Of a stretch of 10,200 bases of DNA, positions 1 to 6,811 are shown piece by piece. The notes below the pieces were generated by a model. It had not been told where the DNA came from. It worked only from the letters and a program-made list of their open reading frames with translations, and made no database searches. A program made the translations under genes and the position numbers. This stretch comes from Erysipelothrix sp. (GTDB lineage Bacteria; Bacillota_I; Bacilli_A; Erysipelotrichales; Erysipelotrichaceae): contig JAAZGU010000075.1 of assembly GCA_012511085.1 (NCBI GenBank), forward strand, positions 1 through 10,200, in the 5' to 3' direction. Each line of letters opens with the position of its first letter. Positions within the stretch are counted from its first letter, which is position 1.

Positions 1-804
1 GTGCCCACAAAGCTCAACATCCACATGCACTTCCTTAAAATCAAAATACTCAGGTTTTGTAACAACCAGCATCGCAACCAAATCATGGATAAAATAAACA
101 TCATCGTGTTTCATTAAATTAACCTCGGTTTTTGAATTGACTATTTCAAAAAGCATTTTTGCCTTTGAAGCATGTGAAGCTTGTAAAGCTAAGAGCCATG
201 CTTGATCAAAGTGACAAGTTTCTGTCGTATCAAGCGGTACGATTGTACAATTTAACCCAGCATCAATGACAACCTTTGCCGCGTAGGGATCGGATGCTAT
301 ATTGAATTCTGCACTGCTGGAATAATTGCCGCTCACAATCCCACCACCCATAATCACAAGCTGCTGAATCTTAGTTTTTAAATGCGGATACACGAGCATC
401 AATTTCGCAACATTGGTCAAAGGCCCAATCGCGACCACTGTAATGGGTCGCTCATACGTTTCAATTAAGTGCGCCACTCGTTCTAATGCCTGGTGCTCTA
501 CCAAATTATCTGTGTTATGATCTGGAAAAACAAAATTACCCAACCCGCTGCTACCGTGTGATCGCGACGTTTTAATAGGTAATCCAATAAGTGGTCCATC
601 ACTACCCGCAAACACTGGCACATCACTGTTTGCAAAAGCTAACAAGTTACAAGCATTGGCTGTTGTTTGCGTTAAAGGTACATTGCCGGCTACACTTACA
701 ACCCCAATGACTTCCAACAACGGTGAGTTAAGTGCATAATAAAGCGCAAAACTATCATCAATACCAGGATCACAATCAATAATCACTGGAATTTTGTTGT
801 TCAT
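1..804 (-). CDS. Nucleoside hydrolase (IunH/Rih family), C-terminus cut by window edge
   Basis: Probably hydrolyses the N-glycosidic bond of ribonucleosides, releasing free base and ribose for salvage in the cytoplasm. I translated 268 codons from the ATG at 804 and met no stop; family members are about 310 residues, so roughly 40-50 are missing off the left edge. Seen: the N-terminal calcium/ribose-binding motif DCDPGIDD at residues 10-17, an HGSSGLG motif at 84-90, the block AEFNIASDPYAA at 165-176, and a late His-Asp pair (FIHD, 238-241) matching the catalytic His and calcium-binding Asp of the family. The start has a good Shine-Dalgarno GAGGTG at 809-814. The gene stands alone behind the EF-G terminator and so probably has its own promoter. 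Whether it prefers purine or pyrimidine nucleosides cannot be read from sequence. The family call is firm; a specific symbol would be a guess. Confidence 0.93.
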   Translation of the reverse strand, partial: MNNKIPVIIDCDPGIDDSFALYYALNSPLLEVIGVVSVAGNVPLTQTTANACNLLAFANSDVPVFAGSDGPLIGLPIKTSRSHGSSGLGNFVFPDHNTDNLVEHQALERVAHLIETYERPITVVAIGPLTNVAKLMLVYPHLKTKIQQLVIMGGGIVSGNYSSSAEFNIASDPYAAKVVIDAGLNCTIVPLDTTETCHFDQAWLLALQASHASKAKMLFEIVNSKTEVNLMKHDDVYFIHDLVAMLVVTKPEYFDFKEVHVDVELCGH

Positions 805-848
805 ATCACACCTCGATTTGTATGTTACATTCACTGTTAATATATTTA

Positions 849-857
849 ATCGTATCA
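849..857 (-). promoter_or_regulatory. Weak candidate extended -10 promoter for the nucleoside hydrolase gene
   Basis: The minus strand reads TGATACGAT, an extended -10 form (TG-N-TACGAT) with 4 of 6 matches in the hexamer. A poor TTATGA lies 16 bases upstream. The gap 805-913 is very AT-rich, so chance matches are likely. A short perfect inverted repeat, TGTA-TGT-TACA, sits at 819-829 between this site and the ribosome-binding site and could be an operator. I see nothing else in this gap. Confidence 0.25.
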
Positions 858-913
858 CATTATTTAATTATCATAATTATGCTTGGATTAAATGTTGTTT
901 AATTAAATCAAAT

Positions 914-945
914 AAAAGGTCTATGAATTCATTCATAGACCTTTT
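914..945 (-). terminator. Intrinsic terminator of the ankyrin/EF-G operon
   Basis: A perfect 14-bp inverted repeat (914-927 with 932-945) with a 4-base loop lies 9 bases past the EF-G stop. The stem core is GGTCTATGAA. On the minus strand the stem runs out into TTTTATTTGATTT, a U-rich tail. The plus strand has only a short T run, so it acts mainly on minus-strand transcripts. Confidence 0.88.
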
Positions 946-954
946 AACTATTGA

Positions 955-3030
955 TTAATCGTCGTCTTCTTCATCACGTTTCACACTGGCGATAACTTTC
1001 TGTGCGACTGGTGGCGGTGCAATTTCATAACGATCAAATTCCATATCAAATTGTCCCTTACCAGCCGTGAAGCTCCGCAACTCGGTGGTATAACGCATCA
1101 TTTCAGACATTGGAACTTCGGCATTGACCTCTTGTTCACTATCAGAAACAAGTTCCATACCGAGGATGATACCACGGCGTTTGTTTAAGTCACCGATGAC
1201 AGTTCCTGTATATTCTTCAGGAACCACTACTTTAACCTTAACAATTGGTTCAAGCAGTACAGGACGTGCTTCGGGCATACCCGCGCGGTATGCTAAACGC
1301 GCCGCTGATTTAAAGGCGATCTCTTTGGAGTCAACTTCATGGTATTTACCATCAATGAGGGTTGCCTTCACACCAACAACTTTAAAACCTGCAAGCACTC
1401 CTTTATTCATCGCTTCGCGTAGCCCGGCTTCAACAGCGGGGAAATATTGTCTTGGTACCGCACCGCCGAAGACTTTCTCTTCAAAGACCATGTCTTCACT
1501 ATCGGTCGGCTCAAAGGTGACAAACACATGACCAAACTGACCGGCACCACCGGATTGTTTCTTATGGCGCCCTTCAGCCGTGACGGTTCCCGTGATCGTT
1601 TCACGATACGGAACTTTCGGTTCGGTTGTGTCAACTTCAACCTTGTATTTTGACTTTAATTTACTTAATGCAACATCGATATGTTGGTCCCCAACGCCAT
1701 AAAGAACTAGTTCATTGGTTTCTGCATTTTTATCAACAATCAGTGATCCATCTTCTTCCACAACTTTTTGTAAAGCGCTGCTTAATTTATCCTCATCACT
1801 TTTTGTCTTAGGCCATAATGCGACACCCAACATTGGTTTTGGAAACTTAATTCCAGGATAAACGACGGGTTTTTCTTTGGTGGCTAAGGTGTCATTGGTG
1901 TCTGTGTGTTGAAGCTTAACCAAGGCACCGATGTCACCGGTAAATAATTTACCAACCCCAATTTGATGTTTCCCACGCAAGGTAAACAATTGATTGATTT
2001 TTTCAGTTTTATCTTTTTGAACATTAATCAAAGAAGCATCGTTACTTAAAACACCACTCATAATTTTAATGAATGAAATCCGTCCCACAAAGGGGTCGAT
2101 GATTGTTTTAAAGACTTGGGCACTCAAGGCTTCATCTTCATTGGTTAACATTTCAACATCTTCACCGGTTGGTGATTTTGCGATAATGGTTCCCTTTTCT
2201 GCATACGATGGGAAATATTCACTAATTAAATCAAGCAGACGTACAATACCTGTTTGATTGATGGCAGAGCCACAATACACGGGACAAATTTCACCCGAGC
2301 GGACCCCGATGCGTACCCCTTTTAAGATTTCCGCATCCGTGAATGGTTCGCCTTCAAAGAATTTCTCCATTAAGTCATCGTCACTCATCGCAACCGCTTC
2401 CGCGATTTGCTCCCAATACGATTCAACTTGATCGTTAAGAGCTTCTGGAACCGGTTGTGCTTCATCACCGTTGTTGTAGTACCATGCTTTTTTCTTAAGA
2501 ATATTCACACTGCCAACTACCACACCATCTTCCACAATTGGCATTTCAAATGGAATAATGGATTTACCAAACTTATCCCTTAATTGACCATAGGTCGCAT
2601 CAAATGACGTGTTTTCCTCATCAATTTTATTGATGAAGAAAATCGCAGGCATGCCTTTTTCTTTAATCCGCTTCCAAGCTTTTTCAGTTCCGGACTCAAC
2701 ATTTTCACGGGCACTCACAACGATTAACGCATTATCAGCAACCGCTAAACCTGCTTCCATCTCTGCAGCATAGTCTAAATAACCAGGTGTATCAATAAAG
2801 TTAATTTTCGTATCTTTCCATTCAATGGGTGCCACTGCTGCAAATACCGAAATACCACGTTTGATCTCTTCGGCATCAAAATCTAAGACACTATTACCAT
2901 CAATCGTTTTACCCATACGGTCGATTGCTTTAGTCGTAAATAACATCGCTTCAACAACTGTTGTTTTACCACTGCCGCTATGTCCGAGCATACAAACATT
3001 TCGCACTTGTTGTGCTTTATAATCTTTCAT
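955..3030 (-). CDS. EF-G-like translational GTPase, EF-G2 type
   Basis: A 691-residue, full-length paralogue of elongation factor G. Seen: P-loop GHSGSGKT (16-23), switch I RGIS (58-61), G3 DTPGY (80-84), G4 NKID (134-137) and CGSA (253-256), then domains II-V. Domain IV keeps QSGGAGQFGHV and the YHEVDSKE loop, and domain V has a VIGDLNKRRG motif. The tail is acidic (RDEEDDD). Two departures from housekeeping EF-G stand out: the catalytic His of DTPGH is Tyr84, and the switch I Thr is Ser61. GHSGxGKT with DTPGY is typical of the EF-G2/FusA2-like group, whose role is less clear than that of FusA. A main fusA, usually beside rpsL-rpsG, probably lies elsewhere. It follows the ankyrin gene by 18 bases with no terminator between. 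Its own ribosome-binding site (AAAGGG, 3043-3048) is a rather long 12 bases from the ATG, so translation may be modest or coupled. Family is certain; true elongation activity is not. Confidence 0.93.
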   Translation of the reverse strand: MKDYKAQQVRNVCMLGHSGSGKTTVVEAMLFTTKAIDRMGKTIDGNSVLDFDAEEIKRGISVFAAVAPIEWKDTKINFIDTPGYLDYAAEMEAGLAVADNALIVVSARENVESGTEKAWKRIKEKGMPAIFFINKIDEENTSFDATYGQLRDKFGKSIIPFEMPIVEDGVVVGSVNILKKKAWYYNNGDEAQPVPEALNDQVESYWEQIAEAVAMSDDDLMEKFFEGEPFTDAEILKGVRIGVRSGEICPVYCGSAINQTGIVRLLDLISEYFPSYAEKGTIIAKSPTGEDVEMLTNEDEALSAQVFKTIIDPFVGRISFIKIMSGVLSNDASLINVQKDKTEKINQLFTLRGKHQIGVGKLFTGDIGALVKLQHTDTNDTLATKEKPVVYPGIKFPKPMLGVALWPKTKSDEDKLSSALQKVVEEDGSLIVDKNAETNELVLYGVGDQHIDVALSKLKSKYKVEVDTTEPKVPYRETITGTVTAEGRHKKQSGGAGQFGHVFVTFEPTDSEDMVFEEKVFGGAVPRQYFPAVEAGLREAMNKGVLAGFKVVGVKATLIDGKYHEVDSKEIAFKSAARLAYRAGMPEARPVLLEPIVKVKVVVPEEYTGTVIGDLNKRRGIILGMELVSDSEQEVNAEVPMSEMMRYTTELRSFTAGKGQFDMEFDRYEIAPPPVAQKVIASVKRDEEDDD

Positions 3031-3048
3031 AAATTCAAAAATCCCTTT

Positions 3049-3717
3049 CTATTTCAATAACGGCTTTAAATCCGTGAAGCTATGCTCACGAACATAATGA
3101 ATTGCCTTATTACCATCATTATCTAATATTTCTTTATCGGCACCGACGTCCAATAAGTATTTTACTAAATCTAAATAACCAGAATAGCTAGCACGCATCA
3201 GCGCTGTGCAACCATTGGTATCTTGTGCATTGACATGTGCGTTTGCTTCCACAAGTTCTTGAATAACATCAAATTTAAACGCGAGACACGCTTCCATCAA
3301 AGAAGAACGTCCCATTTCATCTTGAGCATCCACATCCGCACCAACACTAATCAAATACTTTACAACATCGTGCTCGCCTAAAAAGCTAGCACGCATGAGC
3401 GCATTGCGCCCTTTTGAGTCAGCCGCATTCACATCTGCTCCCGCATCAACGAGCAGTTTCACAATGCCTAAATGACCTTTTTTTGCGGGACCCATGATTG
3501 CGGTTTTTTCATTTGCATCACGCATGTTTACTTCACCGTCGTGGTCGATGATAAAACGTACAACATCCTCATGACCACGTTTTGCACTGCGCATCAGTGC
3601 ACTACGACCATCACCATTTTGAACGTTCACGTCCGCGCCCTTAGCAACCGCTGAACTAACACAAGCAAGGTCACCGAGCGCTGCCGCATCAAAGAACAGC
3701 TTATTTGTTTGATCCAT
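3049..3717 (-). CDS. Ankyrin-repeat protein
   Basis: A 222-residue protein made almost wholly of ankyrin repeats with a strict 33-residue period. An N-terminal capping repeat covers about 4-34, full repeats about 35-67, 68-100, 101-133, 134-166 and 167-199, and a partial C-cap 200-222. The usual TPLH turn appears as SALMRS, NALMRA, SSLMEA and TALMRA, with GADVN or AHVN at repeat ends, so the repeats are closely related. There is no signal peptide, membrane helix or catalytic domain, so it is presumably a cytoplasmic binding scaffold with an unknown partner. The start has a textbook Shine-Dalgarno, AAGGAGGT (3723-3730), 5 bases from the ATG. The EF-G-like gene follows after 18 bases, implying co-transcription and possibly a functional link. 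A leader with a mini-ORF and a terminator-like hairpin lies just upstream. Ankyrin proteins occur widely in free-living bacteria, so this alone does not suggest a secreted effector. Confidence 0.92.
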   Translation of the reverse strand: MDQTNKLFFDAAALGDLACVSSAVAKGADVNVQNGDGRSALMRSAKRGHEDVVRFIIDHDGEVNMRDANEKTAIMGPAKKGHLGIVKLLVDAGADVNAADSKGRNALMRASFLGEHDVVKYLISVGADVDAQDEMGRSSLMEACLAFKFDVIQELVEANAHVNAQDTNGCTALMRASYSGYLDLVKYLLDVGADKEILDNDGNKAIHYVREHSFTDLKPLLK

Positions 3718-3745
3718 GTTCTACCTCCTTACATCCAAACATTTT

Positions 3746-3751
3746 AGTATA
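3746..3751 (-). promoter_or_regulatory. Possible -10 element directly upstream of the ankyrin gene
   Basis: The minus strand reads TATACT immediately after the U-run of the leader hairpin. The hexamer 17 bases upstream (GATTTA) is a poor -35, so this is weak. If real, the ankyrin/EF-G pair has its own promoter and the upstream hairpin is a simple terminator rather than an attenuator. Confidence 0.25.
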
Positions 3752-3780
3752 AAAAAAGACGGACACCTTAAATCCATCTT
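3751..3780 (-). terminator. Terminator-like hairpin between the leader mini-ORF and the ankyrin gene
   Basis: On the minus strand AAGATGGA (3780-3773) pairs with TCCGTCTT (3763-3756), giving 8 bp with one G-U pair, a 9-base loop and a run of T to 3751. The stop codon of the 31-codon mini-ORF (3768-3770) lies in the loop. The hairpin precedes the ankyrin start by 33 bases, so it either ends upstream transcripts or acts as a conditional attenuator of the ankyrin/EF-G operon. Confidence 0.6.
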
Positions 3781-3863
3781 AAAACTTTATTTATATTTTG
3801 AGCTGAAACAAAAGTGTTATTGGTCATGCTGCAAACACTCTTGTTTGTTACAAGTCGATGCAT
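3768..3863 (-). CDS. Candidate 31-residue leader peptide
   Basis: A 31-codon ORF starts at ATG 3863, only 3 bases after the repeated purine-rich tract GGTGAGGTGAGG (3867-3878), which is a strong ribosome-binding site. It ends in TAA inside the loop of a terminator-like hairpin. The peptide begins MHRLVTNKS and ends VLRWI. It is polar, has no signal peptide, and shows no run of a single amino acid of the kind seen in biosynthetic-operon leaders. A 13-bp hairpin is embedded in the ORF, so a translating ribosome would disrupt it. Role inferred: sensing translation to control the downstream ankyrin/EF-G genes. It could instead be a chance ORF in a 5' untranslated region; at this length coding potential cannot be judged from one genome. 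Confidence 0.45.
   Translation of the reverse strand: MHRLVTNKSVCSMTNNTFVSAQNINKVLRWI
3806..3846 (-). promoter_or_regulatory. 13-bp hairpin within the leader mini-ORF
   Basis: As minus-strand RNA, 3846-3834 (AAACAAGAGUGUU) pairs with 3818-3806 (AACACUUUUGUUU): 12 Watson-Crick pairs and one G-U around a 15-base loop. The G-U pair would be an A-C mismatch in plus-strand RNA, so the fold favours the minus-strand transcript. No U-run follows, so it is not a terminator. It precedes the terminator-like hairpin by 25 bases, giving a two-hairpin leader. I do not see a strong pairing that would make the two stems mutually exclusive. Confidence 0.55.
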
Positions 3864-3891
3864 ATGACCTCACCTCACCTTCTCTATTTAT

Positions 3892-3919
3892 ATTGTAAAT
3901 GATTTTAGAAAATATACAA
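3892..3919 (-). promoter_or_regulatory. Candidate sigma-A promoter for the leader and ankyrin/EF-G operon
   Basis: Minus strand TTGTAT (3919-3914), a 16-base spacer, then TACAAT (3897-3892). Transcription would begin near 3885, just ahead of the GGTGAGGTGAGG ribosome-binding tract of the mini-ORF. It lies in the gap after the transglutaminase lipoprotein gene, where no strong terminator is visible. Confidence 0.5.
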
Positions 3920-3934
3920 CCATTTATCCTGCAT

Positions 3935-4897
3935 TTAATGCAATCCAAACACATAATTGGCATACGCCATCATTTCCTCAATCCCCAAGGTACTGTCTGA
4001 TGCTAAATCAAAAAAGTGATGGCCTTTACCCTTAAACTGCTTAAGTCCCAACAAGTAATACGTATGTAAAACACGACCAGGCACATCGGGAACAGGGTCG
4101 TCCCAGGTTGCATCCACAAACAACCATTGATCATCAACAAACACCATGTTCCACGCGTGGTTCATGTTTTGAGATGTAATCATGACCGTAGGAATATCTA
4201 AAATATGAGCCAACTGCATGAAGGCGCGCGCATAACCGGAACACACCGCTTGATGATGAATGTACACCCCATAGGGTGAAAAGGACGGATGATCGCGATA
4301 CTCGCTTACATCAAAGGACTGCAACTGTGAATCATAAACGGTGTTTGCCACCAAATAATCATGAATGGCACGAATTTGATTTTTGCGATTTTCATGCAGA
4401 ATGTTTAAGCTCTTAATAATTTCGGAAGCTTCTTGTTCATTGATTTTATGTTGGTCCACATCAAAAACAATATCAATGAAGCGCACTTCCTCTTGCTTTA
4501 AATTAAGCAGGCCACCATAACGAATTACACCCGCCTGCAAAGCAAAGGTATGCGGCACCAACATTTCCAAATAAGCGATGATACGCTCTAAGGATAATGG
4601 CACATCACTCGCATAACGCGTCTTGTACATCTTATTTTCAAAACGCTTCATCATTAACAACGCCAGCTCCGCTTCATCTTCAACAAGATAAACAGCTTCA
4701 CCATCCATAAAACGTCCCATGCGTTTTGTATCAAAAGTATGCCCACTTCCAATTAATTCATGATCACCCACAACCAGTGGCGTGGGTGTTTTATTTAAAT
4801 TAAGTCGTTGACAACCACTTAAAAACACTACAAAAACAAGACTTAGTAGCACCCATTTATATTTCGACACCTGTTTATATAATTTAATGCGTGGCAT
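3935..4897 (-). CDS. Transglutaminase-like lipoprotein
   Basis: A predicted 320-residue surface lipoprotein with a transglutaminase-like (papain-fold) domain. The N-terminus has basic residues, a hydrophobic stretch (about 15-26) and the lipobox LSGC with Cys29 as the lipidated residue. The catalytic triad of the fold is visible: Cys219 in AVCSGYA, His248 in NHAWN and Asp262 in DATWDDP. Such domains act as proteases, amidases or crosslinkers of proteins or wall peptides; the substrate is unknown. I place the start at ATG 4897, not at the longer in-frame ATG 4978. AAGGAGAG lies just upstream of 4897, the signal peptide then has normal length, and the longer version would run through the promoter region. 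The gene stands alone: a terminator lies upstream (4959-4982) and a promoter with an inverted repeat lies at 4909-4926. No strong terminator follows, only a tiny TGCAT-TAA-ATGCA hairpin at the stop, so transcripts may run into the ankyrin leader. Confidence 0.88.
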   Translation of the reverse strand: MPRIKLYKQVSKYKWVLLSLVFVVFLSGCQRLNLNKTPTPLVVGDHELIGSGHTFDTKRMGRFMDGEAVYLVEDEAELALLMMKRFENKMYKTRYASDVPLSLERIIAYLEMLVPHTFALQAGVIRYGGLLNLKQEEVRFIDIVFDVDQHKINEQEASEIIKSLNILHENRKNQIRAIHDYLVANTVYDSQLQSFDVSEYRDHPSFSPYGVYIHHQAVCSGYARAFMQLAHILDIPTVMITSQNMNHAWNMVFVDDQWLFVDATWDDPVPDVPGRVLHTYYLLGLKQFKGKGHHFFDLASDSTLGIEEMMAYANYVFGLH

Positions 4898-4908
4898 GAC
4901 TCTCCTTA

Positions 4909-4925
4909 GGTACAAATATTGTACC
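4909..4925. repeat. Perfect inverted repeat, candidate operator of the lipoprotein gene
   Basis: GGTACAA-ATA-TTGTACC has 7-bp perfect arms around a 3-base centre. It covers the proposed -10 hexamer and likely start point of the transglutaminase lipoprotein gene, where a bound dimeric regulator would block transcription. The arms are too short and U-poor for a terminator. No regulator can be assigned. Confidence 0.5.
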
Positions 4926-4926
4926 A
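4918..4926 (-). promoter_or_regulatory. Extended -10 promoter of the lipoprotein gene
   Basis: The minus strand reads TGGTACAAT: TG-N plus TACAAT, an extended -10 element. No good -35 lies at 16-18 bases. A start near 4911 would leave a leader of about 14 bases with the AAGGAG ribosome-binding site. It lies in the short gap after the upstream terminator, which supports independent transcription. Confidence 0.5.
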
Positions 4927-4958
4927 TATTGGTCACGCCAATCCGTGAGAATTGCATG

Positions 4959-4982
4959 AAAAAAGGTTGACGTATCAACCTT
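4959..4982 (-). terminator. Intrinsic terminator of the BusR-like/hydrolase/UMF1 operon
   Basis: Minus strand AAGGTTGA-TACG-TCAACCTT: a perfect 8-bp stem closed by a UACG (UNCG-type, very stable) tetraloop, followed by a run of T to 4959. The stem begins within the TAA stop of the transporter gene, so termination is immediate. Confidence 0.85.
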
Positions 4983-6210
4983 ATTTGCTTGTTAGTTTAT
5001 CAACTTTATCAATCATGATGTACCCAGCAATAAATAAAACAATCAATGCCAAGATACCTGGCCGTGACGATTGAAACAAAACGGCAGAAATCGCAATGAA
5101 TAACGGACCTAAGACATCCGAAAATTTCCCGAAAATATCAAAGAAACCAAAATATTCATTTGATTCGTTTTTAGGAATCAAGCGTCCAAAATAAGAACGT
5201 GATAAGGATTGAATGCCGCCCTGTGCCATACCAACTACAATCGCTAAAAACCAAAATTCCCAGGCTTCTGACAATTGGAAACCAAAAATGGCTACCCCAA
5301 TGTAAATCGCCATGTAAAACTTAATCAGTTTTAAAGGCCCATACCGGTTCGCTAATTTCCCCGCTAAAATCGCAAAAGGAAACGCCACAAACTGCGTCGC
5401 TAACAAAGCCACAATCATTAAGTTTTGATCAATGCCAACTTCACCACCAAAGTTTGTCGCTTGGCTGATGACAGTGTACACACCATTGATGTATAAAAAA
5501 TATCCCATGATGTAATAAAAAAGAGCTTTATCTTCGTAGATTTTTCTCAAGGTCACAAACACACGCTTGAACGATGTCCTGACAAGTTGCGGTTGCGGTT
5601 CCAAAGCATAGACTTGCTTGACATCTCGAAACAGTGGAATCGTCAACAAACCCCACCATGCGATGGTAATCACAAACGATAGTTTGGTAGCAGTTGCGAC
5701 ATCCAAATTAAAAGGTGTGAATAAAATCAAAATTAAACCCGCAATAAAAGGAATCGTGCTACCAATATAACCCCACGCATAACCTTGCGCGGACACCATA
5801 TCCATGCGTTCATCACTTGACACATCAATTAACATGGAATCGTAAAATACATTGCATGCGGAATAACCAATGCGTGCCAAAATGAACATCATCGCAAACG
5901 CTTGCCACCTTGTGGTCACTGCTAAAGCGAGTCCACCCAACAGCCCTATCCCTAAAAAGATAGCAAATAATTTTTTCTTCATCCCTCGATAATCCGCAAT
6001 CGCACCAATCACAGGCGATACCAAAGCCAACAACAACACCGCAACCGATGTCGCCCCACTAAACCAAGCAGTAATGATGTTATCCGCAACGCCTTCACTG
6101 GCTGCCATGCTCCGAAAATAAATTGGAATTGTCGCAGTTACGATTAAAATAAATGCAGAGTTGGCAACATCATATAAAATCCAACTCTTCTCAGCTTTTG
6201 TATATTTCAT
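4981..6210 (-). CDS. UMF1-type (Atg22-like) MFS transporter
   Basis: A 409-residue inner-membrane protein with about 12 hydrophobic helices, of the major facilitator superfamily. The family is shown by WILYDVANSAF at 10-20, the inter-helix motif GAIADYRGMKKK (69-80), the conserved stretch NVFYDSMLIDVSSDER, and in the second half SQATNFGG, QSLSRSYFGRLIP and FGFFDIFGKFSDVLGP. These are hallmarks of the UMF1 family, related to fungal Atg22, a vacuolar amino-acid effluxer. Bacterial members are common but their substrate is generally unknown. The start at ATG 6210 has a good AAGGAAGG ribosome-binding site. It is last of three genes, 14 bases behind the hydrolase gene, with a terminator at its stop, so it should be controlled together with the BusR-like regulator. 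Export of an amino acid, peptide or osmolyte would fit, but this is inference. Confidence 0.9.
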   Translation of the reverse strand: MKYTKAEKSWILYDVANSAFILIVTATIPIYFRSMAASEGVADNIITAWFSGATSVAVLLLALVSPVIGAIADYRGMKKKLFAIFLGIGLLGGLALAVTTRWQAFAMMFILARIGYSACNVFYDSMLIDVSSDERMDMVSAQGYAWGYIGSTIPFIAGLILILFTPFNLDVATATKLSFVITIAWWGLLTIPLFRDVKQVYALEPQPQLVRTSFKRVFVTLRKIYEDKALFYYIMGYFLYINGVYTVISQATNFGGEVGIDQNLMIVALLATQFVAFPFAILAGKLANRYGPLKLIKFYMAIYIGVAIFGFQLSEAWEFWFLAIVVGMAQGGIQSLSRSYFGRLIPKNESNEYFGFFDIFGKFSDVLGPLFIAISAVLFQSSRPGILALIVLFIAGYIMIDKVDKLTSK

Positions 6211-6224
6211 AAGCCTTCCTTCGA

Positions 6225-6809
6225 TTAGCGATCATCGTATGCTTGGTGATCGTAATAGTTAAATCCATTTGGTTGATTCAATAAATATGGATAAGTATGA
6301 ATAAAACCTTCATAAACAAGCTCCATATCCAAAACATTAATCAAATCTTCAGGACTTGTCCACTCTGGTGCAATGCTTTGATCTAAAATCGCAATCTTAA
6401 CAAACAATTCTGAAACAAATTGCGAACAAAAATAATACCGTTTCCGTACGTAACGCACTTTAAAGGGAATAAACAAAAGTCCAATGAGATTGTATTTATA
6501 TTCACGCGCCGTATGTTCAAAATTAGCGATTTCAGCCTTAAGTTGAGCGGCTTGTTCAGAGGAAAGCTGCATTCGATACACCTTGATTTCTGAATGCGGT
6601 GATAATTGGTAAACGCCATCTTGGATATTTTCTTTGACAAATCCACCAAGCAGCGGATTTCTAGGATTTAAACGCCCAAAAGAATACATCTCGCTTAAAT
6701 TTGAATTAAAACTCAACGATGTGTGCATGTATTTAAAACTTGCTACCCGTGACAACATTCGTGAAAACAGTGTCCCGGTTTTTGAAAACACCACATAAAT
6801 TTCCATCAT
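6225..6809 (-). CDS. Permuted NlpC/P60-like (YiiX-type) cysteine hydrolase
   Basis: A soluble protein of about 194 residues without signal peptide. Features match the circularly permuted papain-fold NlpC/P60 enzymes (YiiX, LRAT-like), where His precedes Cys: a basic N-terminal strand, then HTSLSF with the candidate catalytic His at 29, EMYSFGR with a candidate polar partner Glu, and FCSQFVSELF with the candidate nucleophile Cys at 128. Members are thought to be amidases, peptidases or acyltransferases acting on peptide or lipid amides; the substrate is unknown. Start: the frame stays open to a GTG at 6815 that overlaps the upstream stop by 4 bases, but the Shine-Dalgarno AAAGGG (6815-6820) covers that GTG. 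It sits 5 and 8 bases before the ATGs at 6809 and 6806, so I take 6809. It is tightly coupled behind the BusR-like gene and followed by the transporter. Family call moderately sure. Confidence 0.8.
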   Translation of the reverse strand: MMEIYVVFSKTGTLFSRMLSRVASFKYMHTSLSFNSNLSEMYSFGRLNPRNPLLGGFVKENIQDGVYQLSPHSEIKVYRMQLSSEQAAQLKAEIANFEHTAREYKYNLIGLLFIPFKVRYVRKRYYFCSQFVSELFVKIAILDQSIAPEWTSPEDLINVLDMELVYEGFIHTYPYLLNQPNGFNYYDHQAYDDR

Positions 6810-6811
6810 AC

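Noticed and set aside
1124..1531. 135-codon plus-strand ORF
   Set aside because: It lies wholly antisense to the conserved EF-G-like gene, is Ser/Thr/Pro-rich with no recognisable domain, and has no better claim than other shadow frames.
3049..3717. Tandem DNA repeat or recent duplication in the ankyrin gene
   Set aside because: The 33-codon periodicity is at protein level; the DNA units are clearly diverged, so this is an ordinary ankyrin array.
3716..3898. 60-codon plus-strand ORF in the gap upstream of the ankyrin gene
   Set aside because: No ribosome-binding site precedes it; it runs antisense to the ankyrin Shine-Dalgarno and leader hairpins, and its peptide is not recognisable. The minus-strand reading explains the region better.
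3925..3960. Terminator at the end of the lipoprotein gene
   Set aside because: Only a 5-bp TGCAT-TAA-ATGCA hairpin with no U-run; too weak to call.
6383..6649. 88-codon minus-strand ORF inside the hydrolase gene
   Set aside because: Same strand, different frame from a gene with clear His and Cys motifs; no ribosome-binding site and no family features.
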